DNA of 35,429 nt from contig QJJF01000022.1 in NCBI GenBank assembly GCA_003202005.1, positions 1-35,429 of the forward strand, given 5' to 3'. Position numbers and translations under genes: made by a program. The DNA comes from Williamsia faeni. GTDB taxonomy: Bacteria > Actinomycetota > Actinomycetes > Mycobacteriales > Mycobacteriaceae. This document shows positions 8,813 to 17,361 of the stretch, in pieces. Every line of letters starts with the position of its first letter. The first letter of the stretch is position 1. The notes under the pieces were generated by a model, which had not been told where the DNA came from, ran no database searches, and saw only the letters and a list, made by a program, of their open reading frames with translations.

Positions 8813-9342
8813 AGTGATCAATCATGCCCCACTTGGACGGACTTTGGAAAGCCCCTTTCCGATACTGAGAACCCCATTCACACGCTACATGTCCCGGCTC
8901 AGTGAACTGCGTACCCTACTCAAGCGCAACGGTATTCGGTGCCACTTTCGAACTTCTCAGCCCCTTAACGCAGACTTCAGATAATTCGAACGAGCACATA
9001 CCCTTCGCCAGTGAACGACGTTCAGAAGAATTTCCCATCTACTGTTCTTTTCTGGCGAGAATTGTGTTCTCATACTAGAGATCACAGAACTGAACCGGTA
9101 TCCCCGCGCCGTGGACACGAAAGCTGGGAGTCGTTCCACACCAAATTCACCGAGGTTCCCCTCGACATCGCCTCGGACGCAAACCGACGCATCTTCCACG
9201 CGTCAAGCACCTGACGTACTGCGGCAGCAATTGTCACCATGAGGTCGTTTTCACCGGGCATCCGGCGCGGAGCACACGGCTGACAGAGAACCTCTCCGCC
9301 GGGGGTTCCCGAAACTTCCAGATCATTCCAGAGAGGTCGAAG
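8813..9342. other. Divergent intergenic region with possible operator
   Basis: These 530 bases separate two divergent units, the minus SDR operon and the + solute-binding protein gene, so promoters in both directions are expected here. I see no gene. The only clear dyad is listed separately at 9057-9071. A purine-rich GAGAGG lies just before the ATG at 9343. Confidence 0.5.
9057..9071. promoter_or_regulatory. Short dyad, possible operator
   Basis: GAGAA-TTGTG-TTCTC is a perfect 5-bp inverted repeat with a 5-base spacer in the divergent intergenic region. Its position between two oppositely directed catabolic units would suit a regulator binding site. No regulator gene is encoded in the cluster within this window, so the binding protein is unknown. 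Confidence 0.25.
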
Positions 9343-10918
9343 ATGTTCCGATCCAGATACCTAATGACGGTGGCGGCAGCGGCCTGCGCCGCCACGCTGC
9401 TCCTTGGCTCCTGCGCCGGCACCGGGGCCGAGAACTCCGCCTCAGGGTCATCGGCCGACGCCGGCGATCCAGTGACAGGCGGAACGCTGCGCACCATTCA
9501 GATGGGCGAGCCCCGCAGCATGGACCCGGCATCCCTGTCGAACACCTGGGCGCATCAACCCATACTCGGCAACGCACTCTATGGAACGCTCCTCATCAAC
9601 AATCCCGAAACGCTCGAAATCGAATACAAGATGGCGACGGACTTCTCAACTGCAGACGGCGGCACCACTTTTGCGCTTACCTTGCGCCCTGGACTCACCT
9701 TCACCGACGGCACTCCACTCGACGCCGCGGCCGTCAAGTTCAACTGGGATCGACTACGCGACCCCGGTTTGGGCTCCACCGCAATCCGACAAGCAGCGCA
9801 GGTCAACAGCTCTGAGGTAGTGGACGCCACGACGTTGAAGGTCACCTTGGCAGCTCGCAACCCGCACTTCGTACAGGGCATCGTGACCACCTCGATGAAC
9901 TGGATCGCCTCGCCTACTGCTTTGGCGAAAGGGACAGCGGAGTTCGACGAGAACCCCGTCGGTGCCGGACCATTCAGCCTGACCAGATGGAGCCGTCAGA
10001 ATCTGATCGAGCTGGAGAAGAACCCCCAATACTGGGATGCACCAAGGCCCTACCTCGACAAGATCGACATTCGCACCGTTGTCGACACCGAACAGCGTTT
10101 CAACTCGATATCGACAGGCGGCACCGACCTCACCGTCGAAACGAGTTGGTCCACTTTGGACAAGGCCACCGCTGCCGGGATTCCGACCGAAGTCGCCGAC
10201 CGGCGGGGGTCAGATCCTCATGATGAACTCGGCTCGCGCCCCGTTCCAAGACGAGAGAGCTCGGCGGGCAGTAGCACTCGCCATCGATCCGGAGATCATC
10301 AACTCGACGGTCTATTTCGGCAAAGGTGAAGTGCCCGATACATTGTTCCCAGAAGAATCCCCCTTTCATTCTGATATCCCGCTCAATCAGTTGAACAAAG
10401 ACATGGCCCAGCAGTTGTTCGATGAACTAGCCGCAGAAGGTAAGCCGGTCTCCTTCTCGTTCCTGGCTTACCCCACACCCGAAACGAAGGCCGCCGGCGA
10501 ATCAGTGCAGGCACAGTTGAGCGAGTTCGACAACGTCAAGGTTGAGGTCGAGGTCGGCGACTACGGTGCTGTCACAGCTCGGGCCGCACAACGTGATTTC
10601 GACATGATCGTCTCGTCCTCAATCATCCAGGATCCGGACTACGCATTGTGGACAGCGTTCCACGGCGATTCTTCCGGGAATTTCTCCGGCCTCAATGACC
10701 AGAAGCTCAACGACGCCCTAGACGCCGGTCGCTTTGCCGACGGAATCGAGGAACGGAAGTCCGCGTACAAAGTCGTTCAGGAACGACTCGCGACATTGGT
10801 GCCAGGATCGTGGTACATCAAGGCCGCGCCTTCAGTGATGCACACCGAAAATGTGCACGGTGTAAGGACATACACTCTCGGTTCGCCCTTGCCCGAGGAA
10901 ATCTGGATGACAAATTAG
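9343..10918 (+). pseudogene. ABC transporter solute-binding lipoprotein (family 5), frameshifted
   Basis: Read across a frameshift, this is an extracellular solute-binding protein of the peptide/nickel/opine type, about 525 residues long. It has a signal peptide with lipobox LLLGSC (lipid-anchored Cys24), then GGTLRTIQMGEPRSMDPAS, a FTDGTPLDAAAVKFNWDR signature and a normal C-terminus ending LPEEIWMTN. The first frame leaves the family at about codon 287. The remainder resumes one base later in GGGQILMMNSARAPF, so there is one extra base in or near the C/G run at 10199-10209. Either the gene is broken or the run was misread. No permease or ATPase gene lies nearby, so the protein would need partners elsewhere. 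About 290 bases with no evident gene follow it. Confidence 0.85.
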
Positions 10919-11204
10919 TGGGCGTTCTACACCAATACGCACACCCTCTGGACACAACCAGGTCGCTCCCGCAGACGCGATCAAGGATAGGCATGTGTCC
11001 GTCAACGTCGCGCGGACGACCGGCGCTGACCACGGCCAAAGATGGATCAGACAACGGTCCCGCGAACACATTCGCCAAAGCGTACCAATGCGCAAGTAGA
11101 GAGTCTTGGTGAGCGCAACCGCGGTCATCTTCACTAGATATACCTCCGCTTTGATGCACAGTGCGCTTCATGGCATCAATGGAGATCATGATTGGAGTTC
11201 AAAC

Positions 11205-12017
11205 ATGGATTTGTCCGCAGCGCGGCACGCATTCGTCACCGGTGGTGCCAGCGGTATCGGTCTCGGTATCGCCGATGCCCTGGCCAGACACGGTATATCC
11301 GTCACCATCGCCGATATCAACGAAGAATCGTTGGATGCAGTCATCGGTTCCCGAGGTTCTGGATACCTTGGAGTTGCGCTCGACGTCCGTGACCGCGAAG
11401 CTTGGAAGGTGGCCAAGGCCAGGGCTGAAACCGCCTTTGGCTCAGTGGACATTCTCGTCAACAACGCCGGAATCGGGTTCAACGGTTGCGATGTTGTCGA
11501 CATGGACCCGGCGACGTTCGACATGCTCATCGCCATCGACCTGATCGGAGTTTTCAACGGTGTCGCATGCTTTGGCTCCGAGATGCGGGCACGAGGGGGC
11601 GCGCATATCGTCAACACCGCTTCGGTGATGGGCTTGATCTCGGGGACAGGGGGACGCAGCGCCTACAGTGCAGCAAAAAGCGCAGTCGTCGCCCTCTCGG
11701 AGGGGATGCGCTCCGAGATGGAGCCACATAACGTCGGAGTATCTGTGCTGTGCCCGGGTCTGGTGACCTCAAACCTCGACCAGAACACGGCAACACTCGG
11801 TGGCCATGTCCGCGAAAATATCCAGGGCAAAGATATCGACCACGGGCGGGGAACTCGAGCGCACGGCATGGATCCGGCAACGGCGGGTGACCAGGTGGCT
11901 CGAGGCATTGCACATAACCTTCCGTACATCATCACGCACCCGCACTACCTAGGGAACATTGAGACACGGATGGACGCCATCCGCGCAAGTGTGGAGGTGA
12001 CCTCCTCTCCCTCCTGA
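11205..12017 (+). CDS. SDR family NAD(P)-dependent oxidoreductase
   Basis: This short-chain dehydrogenase has about 270 residues, with the cofactor motif TGGASGIGLG, an acidic residue after the second strand (ADINEES) favouring NAD, NNAG, and the catalytic Ser...YSAAK segment after SVMGLISG. The C-terminal part, containing TATLGGHVRENIQGKD and YIITHPHY, is longer than in the smallest SDRs and resembles the extended mycobacterial subgroup. The ATG at 11205 is preferred because GGAG precedes it; the frame is open to 11106 without family resemblance. The luciferase-like gene follows after 65 bases, so the two are probably co-transcribed. Confidence 0.9.
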   Translation: MDLSAARHAFVTGGASGIGLGIADALARHGISVTIADINEESLDAVIGSRGSGYLGVALDVRDREAWKVAKARAETAFGSVDILVNNAGIGFNGCDVVDMDPATFDMLIAIDLIGVFNGVACFGSEMRARGGAHIVNTASVMGLISGTGGRSAYSAAKSAVVALSEGMRSEMEPHNVGVSVLCPGLVTSNLDQNTATLGGHVRENIQGKDIDHGRGTRAHGMDPATAGDQVARGIAHNLPYIITHPHYLGNIETRMDAIRASVEVTSSPS

Positions 12018-12082
12018 GAAGTATCCCCTCGACGAGGCGAATCCTTCAGTAGCACTGATTATTTCATCAGGAAGGCAGCGAT

Positions 12083-13024
12083 ATGACCAGCTCTACCCGT
12101 GCCCACCGCGACCGCAGTACATCCAGATCTCAACACAGTGGCGGTGGTACCTCAGTAGCAGCGGTCGGATTGCACTATGGCGGCACCGACCGGTCGATGC
12201 CCCTTGTCGACCTAGCCCAGGCTGCCGAGCAGCGCGGCTTCGATTCCCTGTTCTTGCCCGAACACTCACACATACCCAGCGCCGGCCTGACACCTTTTCC
12301 CGGAGGCGGAGAGGTCCCAGAGCGTTACTTCCGTTTGTGGGATCCGCTTGTTGGCCTTGCATATGTGGCCGCACATACGGGTCTGGTCATCGGTACTTGC
12401 GTGGCGCTGCCCGGCGGTCATGACCCGATCTCGTATGCCAAGGCGATTGCCACCCTGGATTCGATGTCCGGCGGTCGGTTTGTGATGGGTGTCGGGTTTG
12501 GCTGGAACAACGAAGAATTCGAGGACCACGGATTCGACGCCCCGTCGAAGTACTCTGTGGTCACCGAGAAGATCGCTCTGATGAGGCAGCTCTGGACCGA
12601 GGACGAAGCATCCTTCGACGGTGAACATGTTCGTTTGTCACCAAGCAGGGTGTGGCCCAAACCCGCGCAGGGTCCGCACCCGCCGATACTGCTGGGGGCC
12701 CGGGCCAGTCGGATCAATTTTCGGCGTATCGCCGAATGGGGCGACGGCTGGATTCCGATGGGCAACGACACGGTCGAGACCCTCGCAGACCAGCTCCCTC
12801 AACTGCACGCAGCGTGGGGGGACGCCGGCCGAGACCGTGCAGATCTGCAGGTTACGGTGCTCCAGAAGATGCGGCCCGGTATCGGCGACGTTGTCGAAAA
12901 GCTCGGAGAAATGGGCGTACAACGCGTACTCATCGACATACCCACAGCCGACGAGAGCACTATCCTTCCCCTCCTCGACGAAGTCGCCGCAGCAACTCGA
13001 CTGCAACCTCTGCAATCGCATTGA
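12083..13024 (+). CDS. LLM class (luciferase-like) F420-dependent oxidoreductase
   Basis: This is a 313-residue TIM-barrel enzyme of the bacterial luciferase superfamily. Typical segments are RGFDSLFLPEHSHIP, the LDSMSGGRFVMGVGFGWNNEEF signature region, a conserved WPKP-QGPHPPILLG strand, and a C-terminal VQRVLIDIP strand. The actinobacterial subgroup usually uses coenzyme F420, though FMN cannot be excluded. Expected reactions are hydride transfer to or from alcohols, ketones or enones. GGAAGG lies before the ATG. The first 25 residues are Ser/Arg-rich and less conserved. It lies between an SDR and an aldehyde dehydrogenase and probably handles the same intermediates. Confidence 0.9.
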   Translation: MTSSTRAHRDRSTSRSQHSGGGTSVAAVGLHYGGTDRSMPLVDLAQAAEQRGFDSLFLPEHSHIPSAGLTPFPGGGEVPERYFRLWDPLVGLAYVAAHTGLVIGTCVALPGGHDPISYAKAIATLDSMSGGRFVMGVGFGWNNEEFEDHGFDAPSKYSVVTEKIALMRQLWTEDEASFDGEHVRLSPSRVWPKPAQGPHPPILLGARASRINFRRIAEWGDGWIPMGNDTVETLADQLPQLHAAWGDAGRDRADLQVTVLQKMRPGIGDVVEKLGEMGVQRVLIDIPTADESTILPLLDEVAAATRLQPLQSH

Positions 13025-13154
13025 CTACCGCGACAGCCCACTCCGACGGTGTTCCACTTTCATGGTTCCTGTCCCTACCGAATCCAGAACGCTTGCTCTT
13101 GCAACACCATTCGCATACGACGCTCACACCCAACGACACTCGCGCAGGAGACCG

Positions 13155-14687
13155 ATGACTACTCAGAACACCGTGACGACCCCCGCTGAACGACAGTCGC
13201 CCCCTACCGACGGGTTGGTGCACAGTCAAACCACCACCGTGTTCGACGTTGATCGGCGTCTACTCATCGACGGAACGCTCATCGTGGCCGCCCAGAGGTT
13301 TGCCTCGATCAATCCCGCCAGCGGTGCAGCTCTCGGCTACGCGCCGGATGCGGGTGTGGCCGAGACCGAACAAGCCATCGCCGCAGCCCGAAAGGCGTTC
13401 GATACCACCACTTGGGCAACCGACGTGGACTTCCGCGCCAGGTGCCTCGACCAGCTGGACCAAGCGTTGCGTGCGAACATCGAAGAGTTTCGCGCTCTGA
13501 CCATCGCCGAGGTTGGTGCTTCTCACCTCAGTACGCTCGGCAGTCAGCTCGACACACCGGTGGGGATCGTCCGCTACTACGCGGACCTGCTGCGCACATA
13601 TCCGCTGATCGAGGACCTCGGCGAGGTCGACATCAAAGGGCAGAAGCACAGCCGCTGGATCGAGAAGGAAGCCACCGGAGTCGTCTCGGCAATCATTGCC
13701 TACAACTACCCGAACCAGCTGGCGTTGGCAAAGCTGATCCCAGCGCTTGCCGCCGGATGCACGGTGATCCTCAAGGGAGCCCCCGATACCCCGCTCATCA
13801 CGCTGGCCCTGGGCGAGCTGATCGCCAACCACACCGACATTCCAGCAGGTGTCGTGAACGTGTTGTCCTCGACGTCCATCGAGGTGGGTCAGATGATGAC
13901 TACGCACCCCGATGTCGACGTTGTCACCTTCACCGGCTCCACATCCGTCGGCGCCCACATCATGGCTGCGGCCAGTGCAACTCTCAAAAAGGTCTTTCTC
14001 GAGCTAGGTGGCAAGTCCGCGCTGATCGTCCTCGACGACGCAGACTTCGCCACGGTTGCACAATTCGCGGCGTTCACGATCTGCTCCAACGCCGGACAGG
14101 GTTGTGCGCTCACCACACGATTGCTGGTTCCTCGGGCACACCACGATGAGATTGTTGGCCTCGTAGCCGGAATGCTCGAGCAGGTGCCGTCCGGTGATCC
14201 GACCGATCCGGCGACGTTCATGGGTCCACTCATCAGCGAACGCCAACGGGAAAAAGTCGACGCCTTGGTCCAGCGCGCGATTGCCGACGGCACGACATTG
14301 GTGACCGGTGGTAGTCGCATCGATCCCGGTTTCTTCTATGCACCAACGCTACTCACCAACGTCGACCCGGACAGCGAGCTCGCGCAAGAAGAGGCATTCG
14401 GTCCCGTGCTCGCGGTCATCCCGTTCGATGACGACGACCACGCCGTGCAAATTGCCAACAATTCACGATATGGACTCTCCGGTGGTGTATTAAGCGCCGA
14501 CCACAGCCGGGCGGTCGCGATCGGCCGTCGAATCCGAGCCGGCACCTTCAGCGTCAACGGCGGCAACTACTCGTCGCCTGACGTTCCATTCGGCGGCTAC
14601 AAACAGTCCGGCATCGGCCGGGAGATGGGTGTCTCCGGACTCGAAGAGTTCCTACAGATCAAAGCGTTTGCAGCGGTGGTCAAGTGA
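13155..14687 (+). CDS. Aldehyde dehydrogenase
   Basis: This 510-residue NAD(P)-dependent aldehyde dehydrogenase carries the catalytic Cys317 in NAGQGCALTT and the general base Glu283 in LELGGKS. Their 34-residue spacing is the family standard. The cofactor-binding FTGSTSVG and the C-terminal PFGGYKQSGIGREMG are also present. It would oxidise an aldehyde to the carboxylic acid, which a CoA-transferase could then activate. AGGAG precedes the ATG at 13155; the frame is open back to 12621 only because it shadows the luciferase-like gene. Its last four bases overlap the GTG of the CoA-transferase, coupling the two. The first 35 residues are an unusual Thr/Pro-rich extension. Confidence 0.95.
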   Translation: MTTQNTVTTPAERQSPPTDGLVHSQTTTVFDVDRRLLIDGTLIVAAQRFASINPASGAALGYAPDAGVAETEQAIAAARKAFDTTTWATDVDFRARCLDQLDQALRANIEEFRALTIAEVGASHLSTLGSQLDTPVGIVRYYADLLRTYPLIEDLGEVDIKGQKHSRWIEKEATGVVSAIIAYNYPNQLALAKLIPALAAGCTVILKGAPDTPLITLALGELIANHTDIPAGVVNVLSSTSIEVGQMMTTHPDVDVVTFTGSTSVGAHIMAAASATLKKVFLELGGKSALIVLDDADFATVAQFAAFTICSNAGQGCALTTRLLVPRAHHDEIVGLVAGMLEQVPSGDPTDPATFMGPLISERQREKVDALVQRAIADGTTLVTGGSRIDPGFFYAPTLLTNVDPDSELAQEEAFGPVLAVIPFDDDDHAVQIANNSRYGLSGGVLSADHSRAVAIGRRIRAGTFSVNGGNYSSPDVPFGGYKQSGIGREMGVSGLEEFLQIKAFAAVVK

Positions 14688-15889
14688 AGCCACTAGAGGG
14701 TTTTCGTGTAGTGGAGGTGGCCATGTACGGCTTCGTCCCGTCAGCTGGTGCAGTGCTCGCCGACTGGGGTGCCGACGTCATCAAGGTCGAACATGCCGTC
14801 ACCGGCGATCCACAGCGTGGCCTCCGACAGATCGGCACCATGAAAGTCGAGGGCGACCCCAATCCCAACGTCGAGCATGCCAATCGCGGTAAGCGCAGTA
14901 TCGGCCTCGACTTCGGACGGCCGGAAGGCAAAGAGGTCCTCCACGAGCTGATCCGCAGCTCCGACGTCCTCCTCATCAGCCTCCTACCCCAGGCCCGGAC
15001 CAAGTTCGGCATCGAGGTCGACGATGTGCGTGCAATCAATCCGAACATCGTCTACGCACGTGGCAGTGCACTCGGTCCACGTGGCCTCGAGGCCGACAAG
15101 GGCGGATACGACATGACTGCGTTCTGGGCCAGAGCCGGTATCGCCGCGACCCTTACACCCCCTGGGGTCGACGGAATGATTACTCCACCGGGGCCCGCGT
15201 TCGGCGACACGATCTCGGGCGCAAACCTCGCTGGTGGGGTGGCCGCGGCGCTGCTCAAACGGGAACGTACGGGTGAGACGTCAGTCGTCGATGTGTCCCT
15301 GTTGAGCAGCGGCGTGTGGGCGATGGGACATGGCATAGCATTGTCGGCACACCTCAACGAAGCCATGATTGCCCCCGTTCCGGGGGGACATGGCGCACTG
15401 ACAAATCCGCTGTCCGGACTGTATTCAACCGCTGACGGACGCTATCTTACCTTCGTCATGCTGCAGCCTGCGAAATTCTGGGCCAACGTTTGCCTCCATA
15501 TCGACCGTCCAGATCTCGCCGACGATCCCCGCTTTGCCAGTGCCGAACTGATTGCGGCCAATACCGACGCGGCAGTAGCCATTCTTCGTGAGGTTCTGGC
15601 CGGCCGCACACTCGCGGAATGGACTGAGCGTTTCGCCACGTTGGCGGGTCCCTGGGCACCAGTGCAGGATTCGCTGCAGGTGTCCACCGACCCGCAGGTC
15701 CTTTCCAATGAGTATCTACGGACAGCAGGCACACTCACGCTGGCAGCCAACCCTGTGCAGTTTGATGTCACTGCCCCCGAACTCGGCCCCGGCCCCGAGT
15801 TCGCCGCACACACCGACGAGATCCTCAGCGAACTGGGCTTCGAGTGGGATCGCGTCATCGCACTGAAAACAGCTGGCGCGGTTACCTAG
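14684..15889 (+). CDS. CaiB/BaiF (class III) CoA-transferase
   Basis: This is a 401-residue family III CoA-transferase. It starts with GTG in a GTGA overlap with the aldehyde dehydrogenase stop. Conserved parts are the N-terminal LADWGADVIKVEH, NRGKRSIGLDF, and KGGYDMTAFWARAG, where Asp143 is the expected catalytic aspartate that forms the enzyme-glutamyl/aspartyl anhydride. The C-terminal HTDEILSELGF is typical. It would move CoA from a donor thioester to a carboxylic acid, matching the acid produced by the upstream dehydrogenase and feeding the two crotonase-fold enzymes. It is the last gene of the cluster; beyond it the DNA changes to non-coding, recombination-related sequence. Confidence 0.93.
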   Translation: MKPLEGFRVVEVAMYGFVPSAGAVLADWGADVIKVEHAVTGDPQRGLRQIGTMKVEGDPNPNVEHANRGKRSIGLDFGRPEGKEVLHELIRSSDVLLISLLPQARTKFGIEVDDVRAINPNIVYARGSALGPRGLEADKGGYDMTAFWARAGIAATLTPPGVDGMITPPGPAFGDTISGANLAGGVAAALLKRERTGETSVVDVSLLSSGVWAMGHGIALSAHLNEAMIAPVPGGHGALTNPLSGLYSTADGRYLTFVMLQPAKFWANVCLHIDRPDLADDPRFASAELIAANTDAAVAILREVLAGRTLAEWTERFATLAGPWAPVQDSLQVSTDPQVLSNEYLRTAGTLTLAANPVQFDVTAPELGPGPEFAAHTDEILSELGFEWDRVIALKTAGAVT

Positions 15890-15954
15890 ATTGGATAGAC
15901 CCTAGCTAGCTAGAGCTTCTGTTCAATCAACTCCGCCCGCGGCGTAGGCGCAGA

Positions 15955-16191
15955 TCAGCCACTGCCCTTCGGGCGCGTGGTCTGATCGGTCCATGGTGTC
16001 GTCGACGGCATCGGCGACGGTCGAGGTGTGATCTGCGATCTAGTCCCAGTCGCGGTCGCACGAGAGGGACGGTGTCTGCCGAGTGCGGTCCAGTCCGTTG
16101 AGCGCGGCACTAGGGACGGCAGCTCGGACGCCATCGTCATGACCGGTTCTTCCAAGCTGTTCGCCAGCACTTTCAGTGACTTCGCCGCCAT
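15955..16191 (-). CDS. Possible small protein, unrecognised
   Basis: A 78-codon frame starts at ATG 16191, with AGGAGA about 10 bases upstream. The first 30 residues (MAAKSLKVLANSLEEPV...) look protein-like; the rest is Pro/Thr/Arg-rich and may be out of frame. I recognise no family. It could be the decayed start of a gene belonging to an element left of the att site. The rest of 15890-16577 holds no clear gene. A CTAGCTAG run at about 15903 follows the CoA-transferase stop, but no convincing terminator hairpin is visible. Confidence 0.25.
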   Translation of the reverse strand: MAAKSLKVLANSLEEPVMTMASELPSLVPRSTDWTALGRHRPSRATATGTRSQITPRPSPMPSTTPWTDQTTRPKGSG

Positions 16192-16581
16192 TTGTACCGT
16201 TTCTCCTGGTAACTCGTGCTTGATCTGCGCTGATTGGATTTAGTGCAGCAGGCAGCCCGGCGCGTTCTGGTGGAACCATGTGCGTCGTCCAGGCTCGCAG
16301 TCCAGGTTTCTGCGCTGCGGCAGGTCGCGTCGGCCCACGCGGGCGCTGAACCGGGGACGGACCTTCGTCGCAACAAGCGAGTGCCCGCCGATATCGAAGA
16401 GGAGGTGTCCACGCCGATCGATGGAAGCCCGAGGACTCGGCCAGAACCTCGCAACAGCTCGCTCGATTGGACGAAGGCCTCGACACCGTCGTGGACGACC
16501 CCGGCGCCGATCTCCCTGGGACGAAGGTCAACAGCTGTATCATTTCATCAGAGCCCTCGTTCATCCGAAGACTCGGAGCCC

Positions 16582-16601
16582 GGTACGCAGAGGGTACGCA
16601 G
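16582..16601. repeat. Tandem 9-bp arm-type repeats, left arm
   Basis: GGTACGCAG occurs at 16582-16590 and again at 16593-16601, an 11-bp period of about one helical turn. The same pair is kept exactly at 35265-35273 and 35276-35284. Such phased direct repeats near an att core are the usual form of integrase arm-binding sites. Confidence 0.6.
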
Positions 16602-16734
16602 TAGCACCGAAACCGGCCAACATTGTCCAACCCCGCAAACACGAAAGGTGCTCCCCCACTACACAATCCAACAGCCCTCAACAACGCCAACGATCTGCAA
16701 ACATCCACAACCACAAGTTCAAAACCCGTCCAGT

Positions 16735-16762
16735 GTCAGTTCGAGTCTGACCGGGGGCACCA
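16735..16762 (+). other. tRNA 3'-end fragment (attachment core)
   Basis: GTCAG-TTCGAGT-CTGAC at 16735-16751 forms a perfect 5-bp T stem with a 7-base T loop. It is followed by CGGGGGC (3' acceptor strand), A (discriminator) and CCA at 16760-16762. An intact gene would begin GCCCCCG, which is not present upstream, so this is a fragment. Tyrosine integrases commonly use such 3' ends as crossover sites. The amino-acid identity cannot be told from this part. Confidence 0.75.
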
Positions 16763-17361
16763 CATTCGCGCTGGTCAGCGTGGTATCCCTGCTTCCAATG
16801 CTATCTGAACCGGCTCAAATACCACCCCCATGCTACCCACGGCGCGTCGTGCGGCGGCGTGTCAGAGCCCAGTGACACGATCCCCAGTGCATCCCCCGCT
16901 CGCTGTCACACCCGACGCCGGACGGTGTTCGAAGAGGTGAAGGCGGCGCTGCGGGAACCGGTGGACGGAAGTCTGTCCGTCGGCGTGCACCGGTGCGGCC
17001 ATCCTCTGCCGCAAACTCCCACTTCACGGGGCACTATCCGTCGTGGACACGCACCGCTGGCGGAAATCCACACGCGCGAAGACGCTCAGCACCTTCGCAC
17101 GTGCCGCAGGTCATCTCGCGAGGCGAGAACATCAATCCTCGCCTGCCGTACAGGGTCGCTAGGGTAGATACCGAAGCTCAGCTACCGTGCTACCCCCGTG
17201 CTACCCCACATCCGCCGACGACGCCGACACCATCGCCCGGTTCACTCACCCGTTGATCGTGAATCTCCGCGCAATGCCGTTCACAGCGAGCTCGAAAAGG
17301 CCCTGATGCGCGGCCGCGACGCTGCTATGCCCCGACGAAACCACAAAGGACGCTTAACCTT
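16763..17361. other. Integrase-side att arm, no gene seen
   Basis: These 599 bases lie between the tRNA core and the stop of the integrase. Open frames here are GC-driven and show no family resemblance. The stretch holds phased direct repeats at 17185-17206 and a related single CATGCTACCC at 16829-16838, so it most likely serves as the second att arm. Confidence 0.5.
17185..17206. repeat. Tandem 11-bp arm-type repeats, integrase-side arm
   Basis: CCGTGCTACCC occurs twice back to back (17185-17195, 17196-17206). Its complement GGGTAGCACGG resembles the GGTACGCAG repeats of the opposite arm, and the 11-bp period is the same. Together they fit paired arm-type binding sites for the adjacent tyrosine integrase. 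Confidence 0.55.

Larger units (their letters stand above)
16578..16762. repeat. att-site repeat, left copy (element arm plus tRNA 3' core)
   Basis: The 168 bases from 16578 to 16745 recur at 35261-35429, with roughly 80-85% identity by eye and one indel. The first 28 bases and the last 30 or so are identical. The similarity begins sharply at GCCCGGTACGCAG. The copy then runs into a tRNA 3' end (T arm, acceptor strand, CCA) up to 16762. The tyrosine integrase gene lies 600 bases to the right and points toward it. I read this as an attachment-site junction. Directly upstream of the core there is no anticodon or D arm, so the left flank is an element arm, not the 5' half of a tRNA. Confidence 0.8.

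Noticed and set aside
12621-13154. N-terminal extension of the aldehyde dehydrogenase frame
   Set aside because: It lies over the luciferase-like gene in another frame; AGGAG before ATG 13155 gives a better start.
16040-16714. Long minus-strand frame across the left att repeat
   Set aside because: A similar translation at the right repeat (35093-35398) comes only from the repeated non-coding DNA; neither looks like a protein.
16234-16875. 213-codon + strand frame over the tRNA core
   Set aside because: It runs through the tRNA T arm and the att repeats; Ser/Thr/Arg-rich shadow composition.
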